Below are positions 31,701-39,676 of a stretch of 64,000 nucleotides of DNA, one piece after another. Both the position numbers and the translations under genes were made by a program. Numbering within the stretch: position 1 is the stretch's first letter; each line of letters opens with the position of its first letter. Origin of the DNA: Lysobacteraceae bacterium P (GTDB lineage Bacteria > Pseudomonadota > Gammaproteobacteria > Xanthomonadales > Xanthomonadaceae); contig SCOX01000013.1 of assembly GCA_005503055.1 (NCBI GenBank), positions 1-64,000 of the forward strand, written 5' to 3'. The notes under the pieces were generated by a model, which was given only the letters and a program-made list of their open reading frames with translations, was not told the origin of the DNA and did not search any database.

Positions 31701-31738
31701 ATGGGCCGTGGCGCGCATCGGGGACCGATCCCAAGTAG
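28736..31738 (+). CDS. Membrane PAS-PAS-GGDEF-EAL protein, probable c-di-GMP phosphodiesterase
   Basis: A 1000-residue membrane protein. TM near residues 20-42 and again at about 270-300 flank a periplasmic sensor; two PAS domains follow (about 325-445 and 460-575), then a GGDEF domain that is degenerate (RGDEF near residue 642) and an EAL domain (from E766). The EAL domain keeps the ETLLRW glutamate, VNMSLMQF, ELTES, DDFGTGFSSM, IKIDQSF and GEGVET residues needed for metal-dependent hydrolysis, so this should degrade c-di-GMP; the GGDEF may bind GTP as a sensor only. Confidence 0.9.
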   Translation: MPSSERSSTATGRTQSAAAVLVFGLGMAVVLAIVLVLVAASDRRNRILAAQQQNLALTSGAERLVWLQLRNIERAMRGIVGDAQRVEATAPEHALRLTSESFAGVAHRQNELESLELIDARGRPLSGGRGEPGLRGWPDMRRTQSSSQPMFVGPLQRHAGQWLLPLAVQMREDRWIVARLRTEELQKLLRHLEGDRRRLVQLADAQSRILADSRGAQLLGRHDDDIVPVQVEPRLLPDRADPQDGVERITAAGAVPDYPLHVNVGAPRAAVLAPWWRLVTAGIVLYALYLVGLAYLVRVVKRNVRESAAMVQRLTETAKGLRRAQELGRTGTWVANRDGVIRWSGPVANLLGLDRELEVASIEEFYAIVHPDDRDLVSTQFAQAWRAGEPYSIDYRVIGDDRRVRWISARGAAVIGEHGTQEMTGTVVDISARMEAQQALTETERQFRLLFQRNPLPFWVFDVETLRFVEVNEAAIAQYGYSRDEFLAMTIIDIRPEEHRQELLDDMARHLHGQHDDVRMWVHRRKDGRLLEVRVHATDIELRGRPSRLVLAEDVTMHMAQQRELGYRASHDMTSGLLNADALAQRIDAMPPGRCRVACIQLRGLELIEDSLGREAGHDTLRAMATRVARLGERFGAAGHVRGDEFALAVCPAHAWEQALEQLLQELARPIPGEDTLHRLESWIGVADLRTGEGTAAQAIGNAGLAAHVARTEHRPVVVFEPGMARHASDRLRLAGRIHRAIDADEFELHFQILWDVVRSRPAGLETLLRWPQREGGYLPPSQFIGLCEDTGLIVPLGRWALREAAAAQRLLARAGFGELPVAVNMSLMQFLDGDIAHDIEQVLREYELPRGALHVELTESVLMTRPEQALETLRRLQSYGVCISLDDFGTGFSSMSYLKQLPLDAIKIDQSFVRDVHRDERSASICGALLTLGRGLGLKVVGEGVETQAQYEWLAAHGCDQVQGFGIHRPAPLAQAIEQLHAMRDWIDGPWRASGTDPK

Positions 31739-31811
31739 CCCGGGTAAGCAAAGCGCGCACCCGCGACCCGTCACGCATGCCCCCCGGGACCGCTTTGCTT
31801 ACCCGGGCTAC
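31735..31811. repeat. Inverted repeat of a GTAGCCCGGGTAAG element
   Basis: GTAGCCCGGGTAAGCAAAGC at 31735-31754 is repeated as its reverse complement at about 31791-31811, with 36 bp between, forming a large hairpin. The same family occurs once more near 60917-60950 as a palindrome with a different stem (GTAGCCCGGGTAAG plus GGCCGAAGGCC). Located between the stop of the c-di-GMP gene and a terminator. Confidence 0.85.
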
Positions 31812-31832
31812 CGTCATTCAGCGAAAGCCACT

Positions 31833-31868
31833 GAAAAAAACCCCCTCTGCCGTCGCCGGCAGAGGGGT
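31833..31868 (-). terminator. Terminator of the RND efflux operon
   Basis: CCCCTCTGCCG / CGGCAGAGGGG stem followed on the minus strand by GTTTTTTT. It is downstream of the adaptor gene, which stops at 31902. Confidence 0.92.
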
Positions 31869-31901
31869 CGGGGGACGAGGACGCGCCTACCTTGCGCCGG
31901 T

Positions 31902-33035
31902 TCAGCGCGACGCCGTCGCGCGCGACAGCTCCTGCTGGATCGTCACCGCCTGCCCGGCTTCGATCCGTTCGCCGCCACGCACGATCAAACGATCGCCCGG
32001 CTTCACCGCGCCCTCGACTTCAACCATGCCGTCCACCTGAGTACCGGTCTTCACCGGCAGGCGCTCGGCCATGTCGTTTGCAGCGACGCGCAGGACGAAG
32101 TCCCCTTCGCGCCGCAGGATCACCGCATCGCGCGGCACCGCGACCACCGATCGCGTGCCGGCGCTCGGCATGCCCACATCCACCGCGGTGCCGACGGGCA
32201 GTTCGCCCACGTCCATCGCGATGCGCAATTCCAGCTGCCGCGAGGCCTCATCGCCCACGGGCACCAGCGCGCTGACCGGATGCGTGCGCTCCTTCGCCGC
32301 GTCGGCATTCTTGCCCACGCGCACTTTCACCGGCGTGCCGACGGACAGGTGCTTGGCCAGGTCCACGGGCGCGCGCACGCGCACTTCCTGCGCACCGGTG
32401 TCGACCAGTCGCGCCACGGCGTCGCCGGTGTTGACGTACTCGCCCAACTGCACCGAGCGCTCGGCGACGACGCCGTCGAACGGCGCGCGCACCACCATCT
32501 GCGTACGCTGATGGCGTGTCTGCGCGAGCATCGACTGCGCGCGGGCCCGATCCTGCGCCAACATGTCGCGTTCGGCGCGCAACTGCTCGTACTGGGCGCG
32601 CGCGATGTTCTGCTGCGCGGCCAGCTGCGCATAGCGCTGCTCCTGCCGCGCCGCCATGTCGAGTTGCGCCTGGATGCGCGCGAGGTCCGCCGCACCCTGC
32701 TGCTCCTGCAGCTTCAGCGCCGTGTCGTCGAGAACGGCCAGCGCTTCGCCCGCGCGCACCTTCTGCCCGACGTCGACCACGCGCACGACGCGCCCGTCCT
32801 GTTCGCTCGCCACCTTCGCATCCTGCCGGCTGATGACGCTGCCGGGCGCCCAGTGGACCGGCGCCAGCTCGGTCGTCACCGCGTTTGCGACACCGACGAC
32901 TGCGGGCGGCGTTTCCGGCGCCTTCGGCGTGGTCGCGTCCACGTCCCACTTGATCAATGGAACGATGAGCACGGGCACGATCGCGACGGCGATGACGCTC
33001 TTGAACGACAGACGCGGGAGTTTGGGCAGGGGCAT
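31902..33035 (-). CDS. RND efflux periplasmic adaptor (membrane fusion) protein
   Basis: A 377-residue HlyD-like adaptor. A single N-terminal TM/anchor (about 14-32, FKSVIAVAIVPVLIVPLIKW), a lipoyl half (SVISRQDAKVASEQDGRVVRVVDVGQKVRAGEALAVLD), a long coiled-coil hairpin (about 95-165) and a second lipoyl half (RAPFDGVVAERSVQLGEYVNTGD), then beta-barrel. It links an RND pump to an outer-membrane channel. It starts at 33035, 31 bp after the permease stop, so it is the second gene of the operon; no TolC gene is adjacent. Confidence 0.92.
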   Translation of the reverse strand: MPLPKLPRLSFKSVIAVAIVPVLIVPLIKWDVDATTPKAPETPPAVVGVANAVTTELAPVHWAPGSVISRQDAKVASEQDGRVVRVVDVGQKVRAGEALAVLDDTALKLQEQQGAADLARIQAQLDMAARQEQRYAQLAAQQNIARAQYEQLRAERDMLAQDRARAQSMLAQTRHQRTQMVVRAPFDGVVAERSVQLGEYVNTGDAVARLVDTGAQEVRVRAPVDLAKHLSVGTPVKVRVGKNADAAKERTHPVSALVPVGDEASRQLELRIAMDVGELPVGTAVDVGMPSAGTRSVVAVPRDAVILRREGDFVLRVAANDMAERLPVKTGTQVDGMVEVEGAVKPGDRLIVRGGERIEAGQAVTIQQELSRATASR

Positions 33036-33066
33036 GGCACGGCTCCGGGGGAGGAGGAATGGGGGC

Positions 33067-36000
33067 TCAGGACGACGCCTGTGCGGCGACGGCATCGAAT
33101 TCGGCCGCACGTTCGCGGCGCGCCCCGAACAGGCGCAGCAACGCCGGCACGAGGACGACGGTGAACAGCAGGCTCAACGCCACGCCGCCGACCGACACCG
33201 CGGCCAGGCCGCGGTAGATCACCGCGCCGGGCCCGGGGTTGATCGCCATGGGCAACGCGCCGAGCACGCCGGTCAGCGCAGCGATGAGGATCGGACGAAG
33301 GCGCTGGTCCAAGGCCTGCTTGAGCGCTTCGTCGAGCGATGCGCCCGCGTCCTGCGCTTCGCGCGCCTGGGCGACGAGCAGGATCGCGTTGTTGATCACC
33401 ATGCCCAGCAGCATGATGAAGCCGATCATCGACAACAGGTCCAGCGTCTGTCCCGCAGCAAGGTCGAGCACGCGCAGCCCGAGCACGCCGCCAAGCACCG
33501 CCATCGGCAACGTCGCCATCACGAACGCGCTGTCGCGCAGCGACTTGAACATCGCCGCCATCAGCAGGAACAACACGACCAGCGCCATCGCGAAGTTCAT
33601 GCCCATCGTGCGCACCACTTCGCCCAATCGGTCGGCGCTGCCCGAAACGCGGATCGCGGCATCGGCCGGCAGCGCATCGCGCAGGACCGGCACCACGTCG
33701 TTGTCGACGATGCCCAGCGCTTCTTCCAGCGACATCGCCGGCGGCGGATCGATGGTGAGGGTCACGGTGCGACGACGGTCCACGCGACGCACCTGGTTCG
33801 GCGCGAGCACGGTGTCCACCTGCGCCAGTTCGGCGAGGCTCAGCACGCCGCCGTTGGGCGTGGCGAGCGGTGCGGCGCCCAGACGCTCGACGTCGTCCTC
33901 GCGATCGCTGCGCAGGATGATGGCGAGGCGACGATCGCCGTCGAAGTGTTCGCCCAGCCATTGACCATCGCCGAGCGCACGCACCACCGTGCCCAGCTCC
34001 GGCCGACGCCAGCCGACTTCGGCCAGGCGGCGGTCGTCGGGCAGGATGCGCAGCTCCGGCGTGCCGGCGTCGGCGTTCGGCCACGCCTGCACGTTCGCAC
34101 CGGGAAAGCGTTCGCTGAGCAGCTTGCGGCCGGCTTCGGCCGCACGCGTGAGCGCATCGCCGTCGGCGTGCTGCAGGTGGATCGCAATGGCGCGCGCGGA
34201 ACCGCCGAAGCTGCCGAACAGTTCGCCTTCACTGGCGAACGCGCGCGTATCGGGGAAACCCACCACGATCTCGTCGCGCACGATGCGCTCGAGTTCGCCG
34301 ATGTCGGCCGGATCGACGACGCGCGCGCCGAGCGTGCCGCCGCCCGGCCACAGGTTGAGGTACCAGTTGCTCAGCTGCGGACCCTTCTCGCCGTCCATGT
34401 AGGGCCGCATGCGTGCCAGCAGCGTCGGCGCGATCTCGGCATTGACGCGCTCCGGGCTCATGCCGGGCGGGAAGTTGAAGAAGGCGTCCACCGCCGCGCG
34501 CTTCACCGGCGGCAGATAGTCGATCTTCGGCATCAGCACGAAGGTCAGCGCGATGGGCATGACGACCAGCGCGCCGACCCAGGCCAGCTGGTTGCGACGG
34601 CCGCGGGTGACGCGCATCGCCCAGTCGGTGACGCCATTCCAGAAGCGATGCGTTTCGCGATCGCCTTCGCGCTCGCGCAGCCAGCTGCTGGCGGCGGCCG
34701 GCAGGACGGTCACGGCGATGAGCAGCGAGATGCCGACCGCGATGGAAATGGTGAGCGCAAGGTCGGCGAACAACTGGCCTTCGACGTCGTCCATGAAGAT
34801 CACCGGCACGAACACGGCGATGGTCGTCAGCGTGGATGCCACGAGTGCGCCACCGACCTGGCGCGAGCCTTCCAGCGCGGCCTGCTGCGCGGGCATGCCT
34901 TCCTCGCGCAATCGCACGATGTTCTCCGCGACCACGACCGCTGCGTCCATCACCATGCCAACCGCGAACGCCAGGCCCGCGAGCGAGATCACGTTGAGGC
35001 TGCGACCGGTGAGCTGCAGCACGATGAACGTGGCCAACAGCGAGATCGGAATGGCGCAGGCGATGAGCGCGGTCGCGCGCACGTCGCGCAGGAACCACCA
35101 CAGGCAGCCCACCGCGAGCAGCACGCCGGCGCCGAGACTGCCCGACAGCAATCCGATCGCGCGGTTGATGAACACCGATGCGTCGAAGCTCTGGCGGATG
35201 TCCAGCCCCTGCGGCTTGAGATCCTTTTCGCGGATCTCCTCGACCACCGCCTTCACCCGGTCCAGGGTGTCGAGTACGTTGGCGCCGCTTTCGCGCAGGA
35301 TGCGCAGGCCGATGGCGGGATTGCCGTTCTGGTAGGCGAAGAAGCGTTGCTCGGGCCGCTTCACTTCCACGGTGGCGACATCGCCCAGCCGCACCGGCCG
35401 GCCGTCGCGCCAGGCGAGGATGAGGTTGCCTAGCGCTTCGGGGGAATAGCGCCCGGCGAACCTCAGAACGTATTCGCGACGACCGGCCTCGACCACGCCG
35501 CCGGAGACGTCGGTCGCACGTGCGGCGACATCGGCGACCTGCGGAATCTGGATGCCAAGCGCGGCGGCGCGCTCCAGGTTGAGGGTGATGGTGAGCTCTT
35601 CCGGCGCACCGCCGTTGATCTCCACGCCGGCCACGCCCTCTACCGCCGACAGGCGCGGCACGATGCGGTCCTCGATCATCTGCCTGCGGTCGAGGATGTC
35701 GCCGGGCGTGTCCGGCAGCTTCTGCACGAAGAAATAGGTGAGCGAGCTGTTGGCGTTGTCGGCGCCGGACTGCACGACCGGCGGCGTGGCGTCGCGCGGC
35801 AGCGGCTGCAGGCGGTTCATGCGCGAGAGCACTTCGACCAGCATCGCGTCCATGTCGCTGCCGACGGCGAAGGTCAGGTTGATGAAGCTGTTGCCGCCGT
35901 TGATGTTGGACTCGATTTCCTCCAGCCCCGGCAAGCCCTGCATGACCGCTTCGATGGGCTCGACGATCTCCGATTCCATTTCCTGCGGCGACGCCGCGCG

Positions 36001-36153
36001 CCAGCTGGTCTGCACCGACATCTGCGGACGCTCGATGTCGGGGAACAGCTGCAGCGGCAACTCGAACAGGCTCATCAGTCCGAACGCGCAGACCATCGCC
36101 ACGGCGACCGCGACGGCGGCGGGATTGCGGAGCGAGGCTTGCGTGAGTTTCAT
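33067..36153 (-). CDS. RND efflux transporter permease
   Basis: A 1028-residue inner-membrane proton-driven transporter with twelve predicted TMs and two large periplasmic loops. TM4 has MDAAVVVAENI, keeping one of the two aspartates of AcrB-type pumps (second replaced by alanine), as seen in some other RND groups. Substrate class cannot be stated. The ATG at 36153 begins MKLTQASLRNPAAVAVAVAM, consistent with the cytosolic start before TM1. The permease precedes the adaptor, opposite to the commoner acrA-acrB order. A long leftward promoter region lies between it and a LytTR regulator gene. Confidence 0.93.
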   Translation of the reverse strand: MKLTQASLRNPAAVAVAVAMVCAFGLMSLFELPLQLFPDIERPQMSVQTSWRAASPQEMESEIVEPIEAVMQGLPGLEEIESNINGGNSFINLTFAVGSDMDAMLVEVLSRMNRLQPLPRDATPPVVQSGADNANSSLTYFFVQKLPDTPGDILDRRQMIEDRIVPRLSAVEGVAGVEINGGAPEELTITLNLERAAALGIQIPQVADVAARATDVSGGVVEAGRREYVLRFAGRYSPEALGNLILAWRDGRPVRLGDVATVEVKRPEQRFFAYQNGNPAIGLRILRESGANVLDTLDRVKAVVEEIREKDLKPQGLDIRQSFDASVFINRAIGLLSGSLGAGVLLAVGCLWWFLRDVRATALIACAIPISLLATFIVLQLTGRSLNVISLAGLAFAVGMVMDAAVVVAENIVRLREEGMPAQQAALEGSRQVGGALVASTLTTIAVFVPVIFMDDVEGQLFADLALTISIAVGISLLIAVTVLPAAASSWLREREGDRETHRFWNGVTDWAMRVTRGRRNQLAWVGALVVMPIALTFVLMPKIDYLPPVKRAAVDAFFNFPPGMSPERVNAEIAPTLLARMRPYMDGEKGPQLSNWYLNLWPGGGTLGARVVDPADIGELERIVRDEIVVGFPDTRAFASEGELFGSFGGSARAIAIHLQHADGDALTRAAEAGRKLLSERFPGANVQAWPNADAGTPELRILPDDRRLAEVGWRRPELGTVVRALGDGQWLGEHFDGDRRLAIILRSDREDDVERLGAAPLATPNGGVLSLAELAQVDTVLAPNQVRRVDRRRTVTLTIDPPPAMSLEEALGIVDNDVVPVLRDALPADAAIRVSGSADRLGEVVRTMGMNFAMALVVLFLLMAAMFKSLRDSAFVMATLPMAVLGGVLGLRVLDLAAGQTLDLLSMIGFIMLLGMVINNAILLVAQAREAQDAGASLDEALKQALDQRLRPILIAALTGVLGALPMAINPGPGAVIYRGLAAVSVGGVALSLLFTVVLVPALLRLFGARRERAAEFDAVAAQASS

Positions 36154-36509
36154 CGTGCGGCTCGGCGGGGGATGAATGCCGCCGCACGATGCGCTTGTCG
36201 CGCTTTGCCAAGATGGCCCGGAAGTCACGCCGGGGCGGTCGTTGCGCTCAGCGGTGGACTGGTCGCGGTGAACCGTGATGCGCGACGACGGCGCGTTTCG
36301 CGCGCGAAACGTAAAGCGTCCCAGTCGCCCAACTTATGGCAGGGGTGATCGCTCATGCCGTCATCCCCGCGAAGGCGAGGATCCATCTCACAGCACCGAT
36401 CCCGCCTCCGAAGCGCGTGATACTCGGCACCCTGGATTCCCTGCTGCGCGGAAATGACGAGCGAATGAGGCACGCGCTCTCGCGGGATCGGACCGCTTCG
36501 CTCGGCACC
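36154..36509. repeat. Intergenic region with REP elements and palindrome
   Basis: About 350 bp between the permease and the LytTR regulator, both leftward. It contains a REP in reverse orientation (36358-36383), a forward REP with diverged stem (36435-36460), an 18-bp palindrome (36294-36311) and probably the RND promoter. No gene was recognised. Confidence 0.7.
36294..36311. promoter_or_regulatory. Perfect 18-bp palindrome upstream of the RND operon
   Basis: CGTTTCGCGCGCGAAACG is a perfect palindrome about 140 bp upstream of the permease start codon, in a non-coding gap. A dimeric repressor or activator could bind it; no regulator of TetR or MarR type is adjacent, although a LytTR regulator gene is nearby. 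Could also be an uninteresting GC palindrome. Confidence 0.4.
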
Positions 36510-37394
36510 TCAAATCAACAGCGCCAGCTTGTCCCGGTGCGTGCGCGAAAGCTTGAGTTCGTGCCCGCAATCCAATCGCAGGAAGCCTTCGCCGTTGGTG
36601 TGCGGGCGCATCTCCACCACGCGGCGCGCATTGACGATCGTCGAACGGTGGATACGCGGGAATCGTTGTGGATCGAGCTGCATCTCCAGCTCGCGCATGG
36701 TCGCGCGCAGCACCAAGGTTTCGCCCTGCGGCGTGTTCCGATCGGCGGCGGGACCGTCGGTGTGGATGCACATGTAGTCGCCGGCGGCGTCGATCCAGCG
36801 GATGCTCGCCAGATCCACGCGCACGGTGCGTCCGCCGTCGCGCACGGCGAGCTTGTCTTCGCGGCGCAGCTGTTCGAGTGCGTCGGGCTTCAGCGCGTCG
36901 TCCAGGTCCAGCAGCGGCCGTCCGCTCAACTCACCGAGCAGGCCCAGCAGGTGCGCGCGGTGGCCGCTGGCTTCGCGCTGCGAACGCGCCATGCGTACGC
37001 GCGCCAACGCCTGCGCCAGGCGCGTTTCTTCCACGGGCTTGAGCAGGTAGTCGGTCGCGGACGCCTCGAAGGCGCGGATCGCATAGTGGTCGTAGGCCGT
37101 GACGAACACCACCAGCGGCATCTCGTGCGCGGGAATGCTGCGCAGCGTTTCGAAGCCGTCCATGCCCGGCATCTGCACGTCGAGAAAGATCAGGTCCGGA
37201 CGCAGTTCGCGCAGGCTGGCGATCGCGTCCAGCCCATTGCCGCATTCGCCGACGATCTCCACGTCCGCATGCGCTTCAAGGCGGATGACCAGTCCGCGTC
37301 GCGCCAACGGTTCGTCGTCGACGATGAGCGCGCGCAGCGGACCGTGCGGTTCGGTGGCGTCGTGCAGGCGCTCGCGATCGACGACACGGTCCAT
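36510..37394 (-). CDS. LytTR-family response regulator
   Basis: A 294-residue regulator with receiver (about 20-135, phosphoacceptor D72 in LIFLDVQMPGMDG, switch VTAYDHYAIRAFEASATDYLLKPV) and C-terminal LytTR DNA-binding domain (about 190-292, with ASIRWIDAAGDYMCIHT and FPRIHRSTIVNARRVVEM). Such regulators (AlgR, LytR, VirR) control surface and exopolysaccharide genes. Two starts: GTG at 37400 overlapping the kinase stop, or ATG at 37394 with GGAG just upstream; the ATG is used. Partner is the LytS-type kinase immediately upstream. Confidence 0.92.
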   Translation of the reverse strand: MDRVVDRERLHDATEPHGPLRALIVDDEPLARRGLVIRLEAHADVEIVGECGNGLDAIASLRELRPDLIFLDVQMPGMDGFETLRSIPAHEMPLVVFVTAYDHYAIRAFEASATDYLLKPVEETRLAQALARVRMARSQREASGHRAHLLGLLGELSGRPLLDLDDALKPDALEQLRREDKLAVRDGGRTVRVDLASIRWIDAAGDYMCIHTDGPAADRNTPQGETLVLRATMRELEMQLDPQRFPRIHRSTIVNARRVVEMRPHTNGEGFLRLDCGHELKLSRTHRDKLALLI

Positions 37395-37396
37395 GT

Positions 37397-38482
37397 TCAC
37401 TCTCCGCCCAGCTGTTTGGTTTCGAACGGCAGGCGCAGTTCGACCTCGATTCCGCGCTCGTGGTTGTGCACGGAGAAACTGCTCTCATCGCCGTACAGCA
37501 CGCTCAAGCGCTCACGCGTGTTGCGCAGGCCCACGCCCTTGCCCGGCGGAAGCTGTCCACCCTCCAGACACTGGCAACCGGGGCCGTCGTCGATCACGCG
37601 CAGCACGAGCTGCTCACCGTCGCGCTCGGCCTCGATGCGCAGCAGGCCGCCGGCGACCTGCTTGGCCACGGCGTACTTGATCGCGTTCTCCACCAGCGGT
37701 TGCAGCAGCAGACTGGGCAGCAGCGCGCGCCAGCAGTCTTCGTCGATGGCGGTCTCGATGCGGAGTCGCTCCGCGAAGCGGATCTTCTCGATGTCCAGGT
37801 ACAGCGTCAGCGCGTCGAGTTCCTGGCGCAGCGTGACGCGCTGCATCGGGTCGTTGTCCAGCGAATGGCGCAGGAACGACGACAATCCCTGCACCATGCG
37901 ATTCGCCGTGGCGTTGTCGCGATCGAGCACCAGCGTGGAGATGGCGTTGAGCGTGTTGAACAGGAAATGCGGGTTGAGCTGGTAACGCAACATCTTCAGC
38001 TGCGCCTGGTGGGCCATGGTGCGCGCGGCCAGTGCGCGCTGCGTTTCGTCCTGCAGCTGGCGGTAGTACTTGATGCCCAGGTACAGGCCGACCCACGCGA
38101 GCACCACGTAGATGTAGGTGAGCGAATAGGCGATGTAGGCCACGCGGCTGGTCGGCGCGCAGGTATCGCAGAAGCGCACCAGCATCGTGCGCGTGGTCAG
38201 GTCCATCACCGCCGAGCTTGCGAGGATGGGTACGATCATTGTCAGCAGCAACCGGCGCGGCGGCAGCCCCCAGCAGGCGCGCAGCAGGTAGCGCAGCCCC
38301 AGGGTGCAGGCGAAGCCGGTGCACGCGGCCGTGAAGGGCACGACCCAGTAGCCCGACGGCTTGCCGTACGCGATCGCCGCGAGATAGCCCAGGCCGAAAT
38401 AGCCCAGCCAGCCCCCGGCGTGCAGGATCCAGAAAAAATGCTGGCGCGGCAGGTCCAGCGGGTGGGTAGCGGTAATGGCCAT
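37397..38482 (-). CDS. LytS-type membrane sensor histidine kinase
   Basis: A 361-residue kinase of the His_kinase/LytS class: several N-terminal TMs (about residues 15-150), then the signature LNPHFLFNTLNAIST with H172, followed by an ATPase with QPLVENAIKYAV and GKGVGLRNTRERL. These kinases phosphorylate LytTR regulators; the regulator gene begins just after the stop codon with a small overlap, so they are co-translated. The start used is ATG at 38482. The signal is unknown; some such pairs sense osmotic or peptide cues. It resembles AlgZ/AlgR but identity is not asserted. Confidence 0.9.
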   Translation of the reverse strand: MAITATHPLDLPRQHFFWILHAGGWLGYFGLGYLAAIAYGKPSGYWVVPFTAACTGFACTLGLRYLLRACWGLPPRRLLLTMIVPILASSAVMDLTTRTMLVRFCDTCAPTSRVAYIAYSLTYIYVVLAWVGLYLGIKYYRQLQDETQRALAARTMAHQAQLKMLRYQLNPHFLFNTLNAISTLVLDRDNATANRMVQGLSSFLRHSLDNDPMQRVTLRQELDALTLYLDIEKIRFAERLRIETAIDEDCWRALLPSLLLQPLVENAIKYAVAKQVAGGLLRIEAERDGEQLVLRVIDDGPGCQCLEGGQLPPGKGVGLRNTRERLSVLYGDESSFSVHNHERGIEVELRLPFETKQLGGE

Positions 38483-38599
38483 GGCTGCCGCAAGGGCGTG
38501 GACGCGGTGGACCGATCCTAGCCCTTTCGCGGGGACGGACGGCAACGGTTCGTCGGCCGGAGCCCACGCTTCACCGCGGGCGCGACGACGCGGGCGGCT

Positions 38600-39577
38600 T
38601 CACGTCCCGGGCGCCGCCTCCGCGTCGTCGTGCGGAGGCTCACTGGCGCCCTCCAGGCCGCGACGGCGGCGCTCGTCGATCACCGCCGTGATCAGCGCAC
38701 CGATGAACACGATCAGCGCCGCGTAATACATCCACACCAGCGCCAGCACCAGCGCGCCCATCGAGCCGTAGGCCGAACCGGGGTTGGCCTCGCGCAGGTA
38801 CCAGCCGATCAGCCAGCGACCCAGCGCGAACAGCAACGCGGTGATCGCCCCGCCACCGAGCGCGCGCTTCCAGCCCACCGAGCGATCGGGGAGGTAGTGG
38901 TACATCAACGCGAAACTCAGTGCGTACACCGCCCACGTCGTCAGGTTCGTCACGATGGGCAGCGCCCATTCCATGCGCGAGAACGCCAGCTGCACGGCGG
39001 TGCTCACGGTCATCGACACCAACAGCAGGAAGCCCATCGCCAACACCAGGCCGAGCGAGAACACCCGCTTGCGCAGCCACGCCATCGCACCCGCCAGCCG
39101 CGTGGCATCGGTGCGGAAGATCTTGTTCAGCACGTCCTGCAACTGCGCGAAGACCGCCGTAGCGCCGACGAACAGCAGCGCCACGCTCCACCATCCGGCA
39201 ATCGATCCGGTGTCCGGGCGCTGGCTCGCGTTGCCCACGACGGTGCGCGCGACGCGTTCGGCCTCCTGGCCGGCGAGCAGGCCGATCTGCTGCATCAGCG
39301 CATCCTGCGCGCCGGGCACCAGCGCGCTGGTCAGCCAGACGAGGATCAGCAGCAGGGGCGCGAGCGACAGCATCGCGTACAGGGCGAGCGCGGCGGCCTG
39401 CGCCATCAGTTCGGTGTCGATGAAGCGGCGCAGCAGGTCCGCCGGCAGACTGCCCTGCGCACGGCGCACCAGCGCCTTGATCGCGGGACGGCGGAAGGAT
39501 CGGCCATGGTCGGCCTGCGCACGGCGCGGCGCGGTGGGATCGAGCTTCTCGATGGGGGGCTTGTCGGTGGATGGCAT
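38600..39577 (-). CDS. YihY/virulence factor BrkB family membrane protein
   Basis: A 325-residue inner-membrane protein with about six TMs. Conserved stretch AQAAALALYAMLSLAPLLLIL, the LFVGATAVFAQLQDVLNKI region and VWMYYAALIVFIGALITAV define the YihY/BrkB family. Its function is unsettled (annotated variously as RNase BN in error or transporter). Start at 39577 gives MPSTDKPPIEKLDPT. It is separated from the LytS kinase by about 120 bp and divergent from the 3-methyladenine glycosylase. Confidence 0.9.
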   Translation of the reverse strand: MPSTDKPPIEKLDPTAPRRAQADHGRSFRRPAIKALVRRAQGSLPADLLRRFIDTELMAQAAALALYAMLSLAPLLLILVWLTSALVPGAQDALMQQIGLLAGQEAERVARTVVGNASQRPDTGSIAGWWSVALLFVGATAVFAQLQDVLNKIFRTDATRLAGAMAWLRKRVFSLGLVLAMGFLLLVSMTVSTAVQLAFSRMEWALPIVTNLTTWAVYALSFALMYHYLPDRSVGWKRALGGGAITALLFALGRWLIGWYLREANPGSAYGSMGALVLALVWMYYAALIVFIGALITAVIDERRRRGLEGASEPPHDDAEAAPGT

Positions 39578-39676
39578 CGCACGCCCAGCAATAGCCGCAA
39601 GCGCGTGAACGCCGGGCGCACGCGGGCGCGGCGCCACGTGAAGCGCGCGTGGTGCGACTCGAACTAGCATGGGCGC

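Noticed and set aside
28639-32040. 1133-codon frame over the GGDEF-EAL gene and its terminator
   Set aside because: It runs out of frame through the EAL gene and across an intergenic inverted repeat and terminator, which a real gene would not do.
32656-35433. 925-codon frame antisense to the RND operon
   Set aside because: Antisense to two clear genes (adaptor and permease) and crosses their junction.
37397-38482. Naming the kinase-regulator pair algZ/algR
   Set aside because: Family fits, but context (RND operon, BrkB) differs from known alg loci and there is no direct evidence for the same role.
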